Shown here one piece after another: positions 20,162 to 28,715 of a stretch of 64,000 bases of DNA. Each line of letters begins with the position of its first letter. The stretch's first letter is position 1. The stretch lies in the NCBI GenBank assembly GCA_009379845.1, contig WHSZ01000011.1, positions 1 to 64,000 on the forward strand, written 5' to 3'. The notes under the pieces are model-generated. The model was not told the origin of the DNA and did not search any database. It was given only the letters and a program-made list of their open reading frames with translations. The position numbers were made by a program, and so were the translations under genes. Source of the DNA: Pseudonocardiaceae bacterium. Its GTDB lineage: Bacteria > Actinomycetota > Actinomycetes > Mycobacteriales > Pseudonocardiaceae.

Positions 20162-21293
20162 GACGCGTGTCCTCGCCGATCACCGGCGGCACGACCTTGC
20201 CATCGACCTTCCAGATGTCGTCGTCCTCTTCGAGATAGCCGGCACGCTTCCGGTCCTCGTCGCCACCGCGCCCGGCCATACCGGCGCCGCCCATCGGCAC
20301 GCCGCCCATCATGCCGCGCCCGGCACCGGCACCGGTCGCACCGGATTTACCGCTCCGCGCGGCGGCCGCACCCGCCTCACCGGCACCGGTCTGCCCGCCG
20401 GCGGCCAGCTGCCCCGTGTCGGAGCCGGACCGCATACCGGCGGCGACGCCCGCACCGAGCCCGGCAGCGGCACCGGCCGCGCCGGCCCCACCTGCCACGG
20501 CTCCCGCACCGGCACCGACGCCCGGACCGGTACCCACGCTGGAGGGCGTGGTGGTGGACGGTCCGGTGTCCTCAGGGCGCGGGCGGGGATGCGGTTGCGG
20601 GTCATCCGGGCTGACCAGGATCCCGTGGTCGCCCTTCGGGCTCGCGAACCGCGGGATCCCACCGGACAGCTCGTTGCTGTTCCGCTGGAACCGCTGCATC
20701 ACCTCGGCCGCCTGGCGGTGCGCCTCGCGCGCCGACTGCCGATCCTGCGTCGGGTCGGCCACGATGTCCGGCGCGGTTTCGAAATCACCCGCGGACATCG
20801 GCGTCGTCCCGCCGTCGGACTGGGCGGGCTGCGGCTGTTTCCGCAGCGGCATTATCGGTGGCGGCGGGATCTCGTCGCGCATCTGCTGCGCGTAGTCCGC
20901 CTCGAGCAGCACGCAGTTGGCCACATCGCCGGCGGTGTCGCCGGTCTCCTGCGTCCAGGTGATCAGCCGCTGCACGATCTCCCGCGCCCGGTCGGCAGCG
21001 GGGCCCTGCCAGCCGTCCGCCGAGCCGTCGATCGCGCGCTTCAACTCGGCGGCGACGTCCTCGAGCCGCTGGCCGATCTTCGCCCACTGCACCGACACGT
21101 TGTTCGCGCCGGCGACGTCGACGCCATTGCTGCCCATCCGGTACAGCTCGTAGTGCGGGTAGGTCATCCAGTCGATCTCGCTGGCCAGGTCGTCCGGGCC
21201 GGGGTCCGGCTCGTCCGGCGGCCACCACGGCACCGGGAACGGGTCGGGGATGCAGCCGCCGTCGGTGATGCCGGCATTCCGCTCGTCGTTCAT
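20154..21293 (-). CDS. PPE-like ESX substrate protein
   Basis: A 379-residue protein. The N-terminal ~150 residues are helical, with WMTYPHYELYRM and a WxG-type turn (DGWQGPAADRAREIV), the PPE/WXG pattern. Residues ~220-350 are a Gly/Ala/Pro-rich low-complexity region. The C-terminal tail is RAGYLEEDDDIWKVDGKVVPPVIGEDTRRA, split here as YLEEDDDIW and VPPVIGED, an acidic tail shared in pattern with the small protein at 21905-22348. It starts one base inside the stop of the upstream WXG-like gene (TGATG). Likely secreted by an ESX system encoded elsewhere. Confidence 0.8.
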   Translation of the reverse strand: MNDERNAGITDGGCIPDPFPVPWWPPDEPDPGPDDLASEIDWMTYPHYELYRMGSNGVDVAGANNVSVQWAKIGQRLEDVAAELKRAIDGSADGWQGPAADRAREIVQRLITWTQETGDTAGDVANCVLLEADYAQQMRDEIPPPPIMPLRKQPQPAQSDGGTTPMSAGDFETAPDIVADPTQDRQSAREAHRQAAEVMQRFQRNSNELSGGIPRFASPKGDHGILVSPDDPQPHPRPRPEDTGPSTTTPSSVGTGPGVGAGAGAVAGGAGAAGAAAGLGAGVAAGMRSGSDTGQLAAGGQTGAGEAGAAAARSGKSGATGAGAGRGMMGGVPMGGAGMAGRGGDEDRKRAGYLEEDDDIWKVDGKVVPPVIGEDTRRA

Positions 21294-21784
21294 CAGACCG
21301 CCTCGTTTCCGCCGTTGCCCAGCCCGACGTCGAAGAACTTCATCGACTTCCGCAGGTCCTCGGCCGTCTGCTCGTCGACCTCCGTGTAGAGCCCCGCGGC
21401 GTACTTGACGGTGCGCTGCAGGTCGTTCAGCACCTGCTGGAACTCCTCGAGCACCGGCGTAAACGCCCTCGGCTCGCCGGCGGCGGCACCGCGCAGCTTC
21501 TGGTTCATCGTGTCGCCGACCCAGTTGTCGCCGAACTTCAGGGGTTGGTCAAGGTCACCGCACTCGCTGATCAGATCGATCACCTGGGACCTGATATCGG
21601 TGAGCTGGCCGAGCAGCGCGCGCCCGGCGTCCGCATCCATGTACAGGTCGCCGTGCTCGGCGCCACGTCTGACGTCCTGCACGGCCCCCGCGACCGGCGC
21701 AAGGCCGGCCTGTGCGGATTCCGGGAACGAGCCCGGCACGGAGCCGGAGAACTCGGTCGTCTCTGGACCTTCAGGCATGTTCAT
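21293..21784 (-). CDS. WXG100/PE-like ESX-associated small protein
   Basis: A 163-residue mostly helical protein (start ATG at 21784; an in-frame ATG two codons on is equally possible). LYMDADAGRALLGQLTDIRSQVIDLI and FGDNWVGDTMNQKLRG form the helix-turn-helix hairpin of this class, with NWVG standing in for WxG. It precedes the PPE-like gene with a 1-bp overlap, the arrangement expected for a secreted heterodimer partner. Confidence 0.7.
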   Translation of the reverse strand: MNMPEGPETTEFSGSVPGSFPESAQAGLAPVAGAVQDVRRGAEHGDLYMDADAGRALLGQLTDIRSQVIDLISECGDLDQPLKFGDNWVGDTMNQKLRGAAAGEPRAFTPVLEEFQQVLNDLQRTVKYAAGLYTEVDEQTAEDLRKSMKFFDVGLGNGGNEAV

Positions 21785-21904
21785 TGCCCCCACTGGTCGG
21801 GCTGAATGACGGACAACTGGCGCATTCCGAAACACCGAAACCAGACTTTACCGGCGGGGTCTCGGAATGTTGACGCATTCCAACGATGTGCTGGTTGCCA
21901 ACGC

Positions 21905-22348
21905 TCACGATTCGTGGTCATCGCCGATCACGGACGGCGCGACCATGAAGCCACCGCCGAATGCTTCCTCGGTCTCCACCAGGAAGTCGGGGTTGCGCTG
22001 CTGCTCGTAGTACTCCTCGTGCCCCGGGCGTTCCCCGGCGACCAGCGGGGTGCCGACCCGCTCCTCGGGCCGGGCGGCGCCGGTCCGGTTCACCCGGGAA
22101 GTGGGGCCATCCCCCGCGAAGCCGGCAGGCCGATCCTCGCCGAGGGGACCAAATCCGTCCGTCGTATGGAAGTCGCCACCGAGCCCGGGATCGAGTGGGA
22201 GCTGGCCGCGAAGTACCCCGTAAGCGGGATCGACCGATTCATGCTCGGCCACGCCAACACCCCCAGCGGTGACGTGGCCGAGCACGTCCCCGGCCCCCAG
22301 GTGAGGGCGCGGCATCCGGTTGTGATGGCCGACGAACTGCTGGCCCAT
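21905..22348 (-). CDS. Small hypothetical protein with PPE-like C-terminal tail
   Basis: A 147-residue protein of unknown function, start ATG at 22348 preceded by GAGGTGAGC. The body is Gly/Pro/His-rich without a known fold. Its end (FLVETEEAF then VAPSVIGDDHES) parallels the tail of the PPE-like protein (YLEEDDDIW then VPPVIGEDTRRA). It lies 120 bp upstream of the WXG-like gene in the same direction. It may be an ESX cargo or a relic of a PPE-like gene that lost its N-terminal part; the good ribosome-binding site argues for a real gene. Confidence 0.55.
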   Translation of the reverse strand: MGQQFVGHHNRMPRPHLGAGDVLGHVTAGGVGVAEHESVDPAYGVLRGQLPLDPGLGGDFHTTDGFGPLGEDRPAGFAGDGPTSRVNRTGAARPEERVGTPLVAGERPGHEEYYEQQRNPDFLVETEEAFGGGFMVAPSVIGDDHES

Positions 22349-22431
22349 GCCGCTCACCTCGCTGTCGCTCGGTATTACCGAACCTTGGGATGCGCGAGCG
22401 CGGCGTGTGGTTCCGTGCGGGGACCATGGGA

Positions 22432-23118
22432 TTACCTGAGATGCGCGTCGAACCAGTTCAGGGCTCGCTGCCAGGCCTCGTGCGCGGCGGCCGGATCGGT
22501 GTCGAACCGGTGATCGGCCTCCGGGAAGCGCACCACCTCGGTGGCGACGCGTGCGGCGCCGGCCGCGTCCCGCAGCGCCTCGACCTCCGCCACGGTGATC
22601 ACGTCGTCCTGGTCGCCGTACAGGCCGAGCCACGGGCAGGTCAGCTGCCCGGCCACGTCGCGAAGCGCGGGCAACCCGCTGGCCACCGGCTCGGCGATCC
22701 CGCCACCGGCCACGCTCACCGCCGCGCCAACCGGTCGCCGCGCGGCCACCAGCAGCGCGACCGCGCCGCCGAGGTCGAAGCCGATCAGGCCGGTGACGTC
22801 GTGCTTGATCCCCCGATCGGCCAGCCAATCAATCGCGACCTCGGTGTCGGAAAGCACCGTGTCGCCATGAAGCCTGCCGAGCAGCTCGCGCGCCTGCTCG
22901 TGATCCAGTTCGGTGTCGTCGCGGAAGATGTGCGGCGCCACGGCGAGCCATCCCTCGTCGGCGAGCGCGGCGACCATCAGCCGCACCGCCTCCGTGAGCC
23001 CCCTCGACTCGTGCAGCACGACCAGACCGCCACGCACCACGCCGTCCGGTTCGGCGAAGCTGACCCGAAGCTCGTCCCCATCGGGCAGCGAAATCGTCTC
23101 GGTGAGGATCTGGGCCAT
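22432..23118 (-). CDS. Dienelactone hydrolase-family alpha/beta hydrolase
   Basis: A 228-residue alpha/beta hydrolase. VRGGLVVLHESRGLTEAVRLMVAALADEGWLAVAPHIF and the later GLYGDQDDVIT (Asp) and FPEADHRFD (His) are dienelactone hydrolase features. The nucleophile elbow reads IGFDLGGA, with Asp where the family normally has Cys or Ser. The function may therefore differ from classical hydrolysis. The ATG at 23118 is preferred. It is divergent from the aminotransferase gene. Confidence 0.85.
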   Translation of the reverse strand: MAQILTETISLPDGDELRVSFAEPDGVVRGGLVVLHESRGLTEAVRLMVAALADEGWLAVAPHIFRDDTELDHEQARELLGRLHGDTVLSDTEVAIDWLADRGIKHDVTGLIGFDLGGAVALLVAARRPVGAAVSVAGGGIAEPVASGLPALRDVAGQLTCPWLGLYGDQDDVITVAEVEALRDAAGAARVATEVVRFPEADHRFDTDPAAAHEAWQRALNWFDAHLR

Positions 23119-23266
23119 ACCGCAACCCAACCACGCACGGGTGAATAACAGTCAAGGTGAGAAAGAAGACCTCACGCCAGGGAATGCGCCCCTAGCTGGC
23201 TGATCGGGCCGGTACGAGCTAACGTCGATTCCGCCCGTGTCGTGTCGCGAATCGTGAGGAGCCGCA

Positions 23267-24343
23267 GTGACCGACGACCAGCTGCCCGCTGGCGTACCCG
23301 TCCGCGCCGACCTGGCCTCGCTGCCGAGCTACGTGCCCGGCCGCACGGTTGCCGGCGCGATCAAGCTGGCCAGCAACGAGGTCACGGGGGGACCGCTGCC
23401 GAGCGTGCTGAACGCGATCAACGACGCGGCTGGGGAAGCCAACCGCTATCCGGACTCCGGGGCCTCCGCGCTGGTCGCGCGGCTGGCCGCGCGGCTCGAC
23501 GTTGACGAGGATCGGGTGGCCGTCGGCTGCGGCTCGGTGACCCTGTGCCAGCAGCTGGTGCAGGCGTTGTGCACCCCGGTCGACGAGGTGCTGTTCGCAT
23601 GGCGCTCGTTCGAGATGTACCCGATCCTTCCGCAGGTCGCGGGCGTCGGGCAGCGGCGGGTTCCGTTGACATCGGGGCACGTGCACGACCTTGAGGCGAT
23701 GGCCGAGGCGATCAGCCCGGCCACCCGGCTGGTGTTCGTCTGCAACCCGAACAACCCGACCGGTACCGCGGTGCGGCGCACCGAACTCGAGCGGTTCCTG
23801 GACGCCGTGCCGGAGCAGGCGTTGGTGGTACTTGACGAGGCGTATCACGAGTTCGTGGACGATGAAGAGGTGCCGGACGGGGTGGAGCTGGCCAAGCAGC
23901 GGCGGAACGTCGCCGTGCTGCGTACCTTCTCCAAGGCCTACGGGTTGGCTGGGCTCCGGGTCGGCTACTGCGTCGCGCCGCCGGCCGTCACGGAGGCGTT
24001 GCGCAAGGTGCACGTGCCGTTCAGCGTCAACCGGCTGGCACAGGCGGCCGCGCAGGCATCCTTGGATGCCGCGGACGAGCTGCTGGAGCGCTGCGCCGAG
24101 GTCGTCTCGGAGCGATCCCGGGTACGCGATGCGTTGACCCAAGCCGGTTTCGAGGTCCCGCCCAGCCAGGCGAACTTCGTGTGGTTGCAGCTGGGCGAGC
24201 GCACCACGGAGTTCTCGGAGCACTGCCTCGCAGAGAAGGTCGTGGTCCGCGCGTTCGCCGACGAGGGCGTGCGGGTGACCATCGGTGCGTCCGAGGAGAA
24301 CGACGCGTTCCTCACCGCCGCCCGCTCCTGGCCTGCCTCCTAA
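23267..24343 (+). CDS. HisC-like aminotransferase (histidinol-phosphate / aromatic amino acid type)
   Basis: A 358-residue fold-type I PLP enzyme. VFVCNPNNPTGTAV, the Asp of LVVLDEAYHEFV and the PLP-lysine in TFSKAYGLAGLRVGYC are clear. The N-terminal SLPSYVPGRTVAGAIKLASNEV matches the actinobacterial HisC2/Pat group that transaminates aromatic 2-oxo acids. No histidine operon is present here, which favours the aromatic aminotransferase role over histidinol-phosphate. The GTG start follows GAGGAGCC. Confidence 0.88.
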   Translation: MTDDQLPAGVPVRADLASLPSYVPGRTVAGAIKLASNEVTGGPLPSVLNAINDAAGEANRYPDSGASALVARLAARLDVDEDRVAVGCGSVTLCQQLVQALCTPVDEVLFAWRSFEMYPILPQVAGVGQRRVPLTSGHVHDLEAMAEAISPATRLVFVCNPNNPTGTAVRRTELERFLDAVPEQALVVLDEAYHEFVDDEEVPDGVELAKQRRNVAVLRTFSKAYGLAGLRVGYCVAPPAVTEALRKVHVPFSVNRLAQAAAQASLDAADELLERCAEVVSERSRVRDALTQAGFEVPPSQANFVWLQLGERTTEFSEHCLAEKVVVRAFADEGVRVTIGASEENDAFLTAARSWPAS

Positions 24344-24344
24344 G

Positions 24345-24375
24345 CCCTCCGGCAAGTCCCCGCGGGGCGGGAGGG
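24345..24375. terminator. Hairpin between aminotransferase and TauE/SafE genes
   Basis: Nested stems CCCTCC / GGAGGG and CCCCGCGGGG lie between two convergent stop codons; likely a bidirectional terminator. Confidence 0.55.
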
Positions 24376-24381
24376 GCGTGC

Positions 24382-25164
24382 TCAGTCGAGGAGCAGTTGC
24401 ACCATCGCGACGATCCCCACCAGCACGATCACACCACGCAACACCATCGGCGGTAGCCGCCGGCCGATCAACGCGCCGAGCAGGCCGCCGAGGATGGCAC
24501 CACCGGCGAGCAGCGCGACCGCGAGCCAGGCGACATCCGCAACGAACACGAATACCAGCCCGGAACCCAGGTTCGTCAGCGCGGCGAGCACGTTCTTCGC
24601 GCCGTTGATCCGCTGCAGATGCTCGTCCATCAGCATGCCCATCACCGCGAGCAGCAGAACGCCTTGCGCGGCACCGAAATACCCGCCGTACATGCCGATC
24701 AGGAACACCGCGACCAGCATCAGCACACCGCCGTGCACATGCCGCGCACCGCGCCGCGCGGCGAGCCGTTTGGCCACCCACGGCTGCAGGATCACCAGCA
24801 TCAGCGCGATCACGATCAGGAAGGGAACGACCGCCTCGAACGCCTCGGGCGGCAGCACCAGCAGCAACACGGCGCCGCTGACCCCGCCGCACACCGAGAG
24901 CGCACCGAGCCGGAGCAACCGCCCGCGCTGCCCGGCGAGCTCGCGCCGGTAGCCGAACGCACCGCTGACCGAACCGGGCACCAGGCCGAGGCCGTTCGAG
25001 ATGTTCGCGATCACCGGCGGATAGCCGACCGCGAGCAGTACCGGAAACGAGACCAGCGTGCCCGACCCGACCACCGTGTTGATCGTTCCGGCGAACACAC
25101 CGGCCAGCGCGACGCTGATCATCTCGAGCACGCTCACCGGCACACCGTAATGTGCGCGCCGCAT
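24382..25164 (-). CDS. TauE/SafE-family (sulfite exporter) permease
   Basis: A 260-residue membrane protein with about eight helices and the duplicated glycine motifs of the family: GTINTVVGSGTLVSFPVLLAVGYPPVIAN and GMYGGYFGAAQGVLLLAVMG. The family exports sulfite or organosulfur anions, and substrates vary. It is a different subgroup from the two TauE/SafE genes at 52-54 kb. Start uncertain: the ATG at 25164, a GTG eight codons on or the ATG at 25122 are possible. Confidence 0.85.
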   Translation of the reverse strand: MRRAHYGVPVSVLEMISVALAGVFAGTINTVVGSGTLVSFPVLLAVGYPPVIANISNGLGLVPGSVSGAFGYRRELAGQRGRLLRLGALSVCGGVSGAVLLLVLPPEAFEAVVPFLIVIALMLVILQPWVAKRLAARRGARHVHGGVLMLVAVFLIGMYGGYFGAAQGVLLLAVMGMLMDEHLQRINGAKNVLAALTNLGSGLVFVFVADVAWLAVALLAGGAILGGLLGALIGRRLPPMVLRGVIVLVGIVAMVQLLLD

Positions 25165-25175
25165 CGCCGCTCTGG

Positions 25176-25279
25176 CTAAGCGAGCTGCGTCACCGCGTCA
25201 AAAGCCAGCCAGATCCCGAAGATCGCGAACAGCCCGGCCCGTACTGGGTGGCGAGCGTCACGGTGGCGAGCATCGTCTT
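25176..25279 (-). pseudogene. Remnant of a TMEM165/GDT1 (UPF0016) family gene
   Basis: On the reverse strand, one frame reads KTMLATVTLATQYG, which matches the second E-x-G-D-K/T motif region of GDT1-type cation transporters. A second frame then reads GLFAIFGIWLAFDAVTQLA followed by TAG, which matches the C-terminal helix of the same family. The ~60 residues normally between them are missing and the join is out of frame. The first acidic part of the motif is also lost. This looks like the scar of an internal deletion in a lost manganese/calcium transporter gene. Confidence 0.65.
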
Positions 25280-25404
25280 GCGTAGCGCAAGTATGATGGG
25301 GACATCATGGACAGCTGACATCGTGACGCGCCCGCGCCCGAGGCCCCTTGTCAGATAAGGGAATCAAGCCCGGCGGGCAGCGATCCCGTCTTTGGTGGTG
25401 CCCG

Positions 25405-27018
25405 ATGTCCGCAGTTCCAGCCCTTCTCGCGCGCGATCTCGTAAAGAACTACGGGGATCGCCGCGTTCTCGACGGTGTCTCGCTCACCGCCTCGCCGGGC
25501 CAACGCCTCGGTCTGGTCGGTGAGAACGGTGTCGGCAAGTCCACCCTGCTCCGGCTGCTCAGCGGCGCGGAAGAGCCGGATTCCGGCGATGTGTTTCGCC
25601 CGCCCGACCTCGGGTTTCTGTTGCAGGAACTGCCGTTCGGCATGGAGCGCACGATCGCGGACGTGCTGGACGACGCACTGGCCGACATCCGCACGGCCGA
25701 GCGCCGGCTCGACGAGCTCGCCGACGTACTGCGGCGCCGGCCGGACGATCCGAAGATCATGGCCGAATACGGCGAGTTGCTGGAATGGGCGCAGGTGCAC
25801 GAGCTGTGGGATGCCGATCGGCGCGCCGAGCTGGTACTGGGCGGGTTGGGGCTGGGAACGCTGCGTCCCCAGCGGCCGCTGGGGACGCTGTCCGGCGGGC
25901 AGCGTTCCCGGCTCGGCCTCGCGGGGCTGCTGATCCGGCAGCCTGCCGCGCTACTGCTGGACGAACCGACGAACCACCTCGACGATGACACGGCGCCTTT
26001 CCTGGAGAAACACCTGAGCCGGCTGCCGGGCGTGGTGATTCTCGCCTCGCACGACCGAATTTTCCTGGACGCGGTGTGCACCGACATCGTGGACCTCGAT
26101 CCCGCGCTGGGCGGCCCGACCCGGTACGGCGGCGCGTATTCCGACTACCTGGAAGCCAAGCGCGCCGAACGGGCCAGGTGGGAACAGCGGTATACCGATG
26201 AGCAGGCCGAGTTGCAGGAGCTTCGGCATGCGGTGCGCGTGACCGCGCGAAACGTGGCGCCGGGCCGTGGCCCCAGGGACAACGACAAGATGGGCTACGA
26301 CCGGCACGGCGGGCGTGTGCAGAAGCAGATCTCCCGGCGAGTCCGCAACGCGCGGCAGCGGCTGGACGAGCTGGAACGCGATCAGGTGCGAAAACCACCT
26401 GTGCCACTGCGATTCTCCGGCGCGTTGACCGGCGAGCCGAACGTGGACAAGCTGGCGCTTTCGGTGCGCGGCCTGTGCGTGCCGGGCAGGGTGGCGGTGT
26501 CCTTTTTAGACATCGACACGACGTCCCGGCTGCTGATCACCGGCGCGAACGGCGCCGGAAAGTCCACTTTGCTCCACGTGCTCGCCGGAAACCTGGTGCC
26601 GGACAACGGGAACGTGCATCGTGCTCGGGGAGTTCGAGTCGGGTTGCTAGAGCAGGACGTGGTGTTCAGCCGGCCAGAACGGACCCCGCTGCGGCTGTAC
26701 GAGGCTGTCGCGGGCGAGGCGACCGTGCCGCTCATGGAGCTCGGGCTGATCCCGCGACGCGATCTGGCGCGGCCGGTTGGTGAGCTGTCCGTCGGGCAAC
26801 GTCGCAGGCTGGCCCTTGCCCTGCAGCTCGCGAAGCCGCCGCACGTGCTGCTGCTGGACGAGCCAACCAACCACCTCTCCTTGACGCTGGCCGAGGAGCT
26901 GGAAGACGCGCTGCACAGTGCACCGGGTGCGATCGTGTGCGCCTCGCACGACCGCTGGTTGCGGGAACGTTGGCAGGGCTCCGAACTACGTCTGGTGGAC
27001 GGCCGGGTGGCCGGCTAG
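25405..27018 (+). CDS. ABC-F ATPase, ribosome-protection (antibiotic resistance) type
   Basis: A 537-residue protein with two ATP-binding cassettes and no membrane segments. Cassette 1 has GENGVGKST and LSGGQRSRLGLAG with LLLDEPTNHLD; cassette 2 has GANGAGKST and LSVGQRRRLALAL with LLLDEPTNHL. The inter-domain linker (VAPGRGPRDNDKMGYDRHGG, then QKQISRRVRNARQRL) resembles macrolide/streptogramin-type resistance ABC-F proteins of antibiotic producers, which dislodge drugs from the ribosome. The upstream 240 bp hold a GDT1 relic and small hairpins (for example CCCTT-N7-AAGGG at 25346-25362) that could serve attenuation. The ATG at 25405 is preferred. Confidence 0.88.
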   Translation: MSAVPALLARDLVKNYGDRRVLDGVSLTASPGQRLGLVGENGVGKSTLLRLLSGAEEPDSGDVFRPPDLGFLLQELPFGMERTIADVLDDALADIRTAERRLDELADVLRRRPDDPKIMAEYGELLEWAQVHELWDADRRAELVLGGLGLGTLRPQRPLGTLSGGQRSRLGLAGLLIRQPAALLLDEPTNHLDDDTAPFLEKHLSRLPGVVILASHDRIFLDAVCTDIVDLDPALGGPTRYGGAYSDYLEAKRAERARWEQRYTDEQAELQELRHAVRVTARNVAPGRGPRDNDKMGYDRHGGRVQKQISRRVRNARQRLDELERDQVRKPPVPLRFSGALTGEPNVDKLALSVRGLCVPGRVAVSFLDIDTTSRLLITGANGAGKSTLLHVLAGNLVPDNGNVHRARGVRVGLLEQDVVFSRPERTPLRLYEAVAGEATVPLMELGLIPRRDLARPVGELSVGQRRRLALALQLAKPPHVLLLDEPTNHLSLTLAEELEDALHSAPGAIVCASHDRWLRERWQGSELRLVDGRVAG

Positions 27019-27032
27019 CACCACCGCGGGCC

Positions 27033-27059
27033 CGCAATATGCATCCATATTGGGTTTTC
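27033..27059. repeat. Palindromic 3'-end repeat, copy 2 (downstream of ABC-F gene)
   Basis: CAATATGCATCCATATTG core, flanked by CG and GGGTTTTC, starting 14 nt after the ABC-F stop. Nearly identical to copy 1 at 9831 over 27 bp. Confidence 0.75.
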
Positions 27060-27073
27060 ACTTCGCGGTGGCG

Positions 27074-28663
27074 TTAGCGGTTGGTCTCGTGCTCGGCGGT
27101 GTCCAGCGCCTCGTGGTCGCCACCGGGCTCGGTCGGCTGCGCTTCGACCGGCACCGCCGCCGGACTCACACGACGGCGCCACAGCTTCACCGCGATCGGC
27201 AGCAGGCAGAGCACCGGCAGGAAACACAGCAACGCGAGCGACACCGGTCGGTCGACGAACACCCCGAAGCTGCCTTCCGAGATAATCAAGCTCTGCCGCA
27301 GGGTTTCCTCAGCCAGCGGACCGAGCACCAGCGCGATCACCAGCGCGGCGGGCGAGAGCCCGAATCGCCGCATGAAGAACCCGAGTACGCCGCAGCCGAG
27401 CATGATGCCCACCTCGACGATGCTGCCGTTGACCGCGAAGGTGCCGAGCACGCACAGCACGATCACAACCGGAGCCAGGATCTGGAACCGAACCTTCGCG
27501 ACCTTCGCGAACGCCGGGATGCAGAAGATGTTGACCAGCAACAACATCACGTTGCCCAGGTACATGCTGCCGATCAGCGTCCAGGCGAAGTCCGGCTCGT
27601 CCTGCATCAGCAACGGTCCGGGCTGCAGGCCCCACATCAGGAACCCGCCGAGCAACACGGCGGTTGACGCGGATCCCGGGATGCCGAGCGTCAGCAGCGG
27701 CACCATGGCGCCCGCGCTCGCCGCGTTGTTCGCGGCCTCCGGCCCGGCGAGCCCCGCCATCGCGCCCTTGCCGAACCGTTCCGGCCGCTTGGATACCGAT
27801 TTCTCCATGCTGTACGACATCAGCGACGCGACCGTCGCGCCCGCGCCCGGAGTGGCCCCGACGAAGAACCCGAGCACCGAACCACGCAGCATCGACCAGC
27901 GGGACTCCACCCAGTCCGCGCCCGTCGGCCAGAACCGCCGCGAGGCGCGCTTCAGGTCGAAGTAGCCGAGACGCTCCCGGTGCGCGCCGCAGTAGAGGTT
28001 CCACAGGATCTCACCGACCCCGAACACCCCGATCGCCACCGGGATGAAGTCGATGCCGTTGATCAGTTCGGTGGAACCGAAGGTGTAGCGCTGCTGGCCA
28101 CCACCGATGTCGATGCCAACGGTGGCGAGCGCGAACCCGATCAGCACGGAGATGATACCGAGCAACCGCTTCTTGCCGATCACCACGATCAGCGTCAGCA
28201 GGCCGAGGATCACCAGCATGAACAGCTCGGGCGGCCCGAAGCTGGCCGCCACCCCCGCGGTAACCGGGGCGGCCACGCTGATCAGCACCGCGCCGATGGT
28301 GCCGGCGACGAACGAGGCCACCGCCGCGATCACCAGCGCGGGCGCGGCCCTGCCTTGTTTGGCGAGCGGGTAGCCGTCGAACGTGCTGGCCACCGTCGCG
28401 GATTCGCCCGGTGTATTGATCAGCACCGAGGTGATGGTCCCGCCGTACATCGCGCCGTAGTAGACCGCGGCCAGCATCACGATCGCCCCGACCGGATCCA
28501 GCCCGAAGGTCAACGGCAGCAGGATGGCCAGCCCAGCCGACGGCCCCAGCCCCGGCATGACGCCCACGATCATGCCGACCAGCACGCCGGAGGCCAGCAA
28601 CAGCAGGTTGATCGGCGAGAGCACCCCGGCGATGCCGGCGGCGAGGTTGGCGAACACGTCCAT
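27074..28663 (-). CDS. Tripartite tricarboxylate transporter, large permease (TctA)
   Basis: A 529-residue membrane protein with about 12 helices. The family block GMIVGVMPGLGPSAGLAILLPLTFGLDPVGAI and YGGTITSVLINTPGESATVASTFDGYPLAKQG is intact, as is the second-half repeat VGATPGAGATVASLMSY. It is the main translocation subunit of a TTT carrier. The ATG at 28663 is chosen because it begins the family sequence. It is third in the order tctC-tctB-tctA. Confidence 0.95.
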   Translation of the reverse strand: MDVFANLAAGIAGVLSPINLLLLASGVLVGMIVGVMPGLGPSAGLAILLPLTFGLDPVGAIVMLAAVYYGAMYGGTITSVLINTPGESATVASTFDGYPLAKQGRAAPALVIAAVASFVAGTIGAVLISVAAPVTAGVAASFGPPELFMLVILGLLTLIVVIGKKRLLGIISVLIGFALATVGIDIGGGQQRYTFGSTELINGIDFIPVAIGVFGVGEILWNLYCGAHRERLGYFDLKRASRRFWPTGADWVESRWSMLRGSVLGFFVGATPGAGATVASLMSYSMEKSVSKRPERFGKGAMAGLAGPEAANNAASAGAMVPLLTLGIPGSASTAVLLGGFLMWGLQPGPLLMQDEPDFAWTLIGSMYLGNVMLLLVNIFCIPAFAKVAKVRFQILAPVVIVLCVLGTFAVNGSIVEVGIMLGCGVLGFFMRRFGLSPAALVIALVLGPLAEETLRQSLIISEGSFGVFVDRPVSLALLCFLPVLCLLPIAVKLWRRRVSPAAVPVEAQPTEPGGDHEALDTAEHETNR

Positions 28664-28715
28664 CAGATCTCCATGCGGTCGGCGCCGTCCAGACGCTGGG
28701 TCATCAGATGGGTCA

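Noticed and set aside
22349..22828. N-terminal extension of the small ESX-linked protein
   Set aside because: This part is Arg-rich antisense-frame sequence through the dienelactone hydrolase-like gene; a good ribosome-binding site is at the ATG at 22348.
23267..24343. Assignment as hisC of histidine biosynthesis
   Set aside because: No other his genes are near and the N-terminal sequence is closer to the aromatic aminotransferase group, so a gene symbol was withheld.
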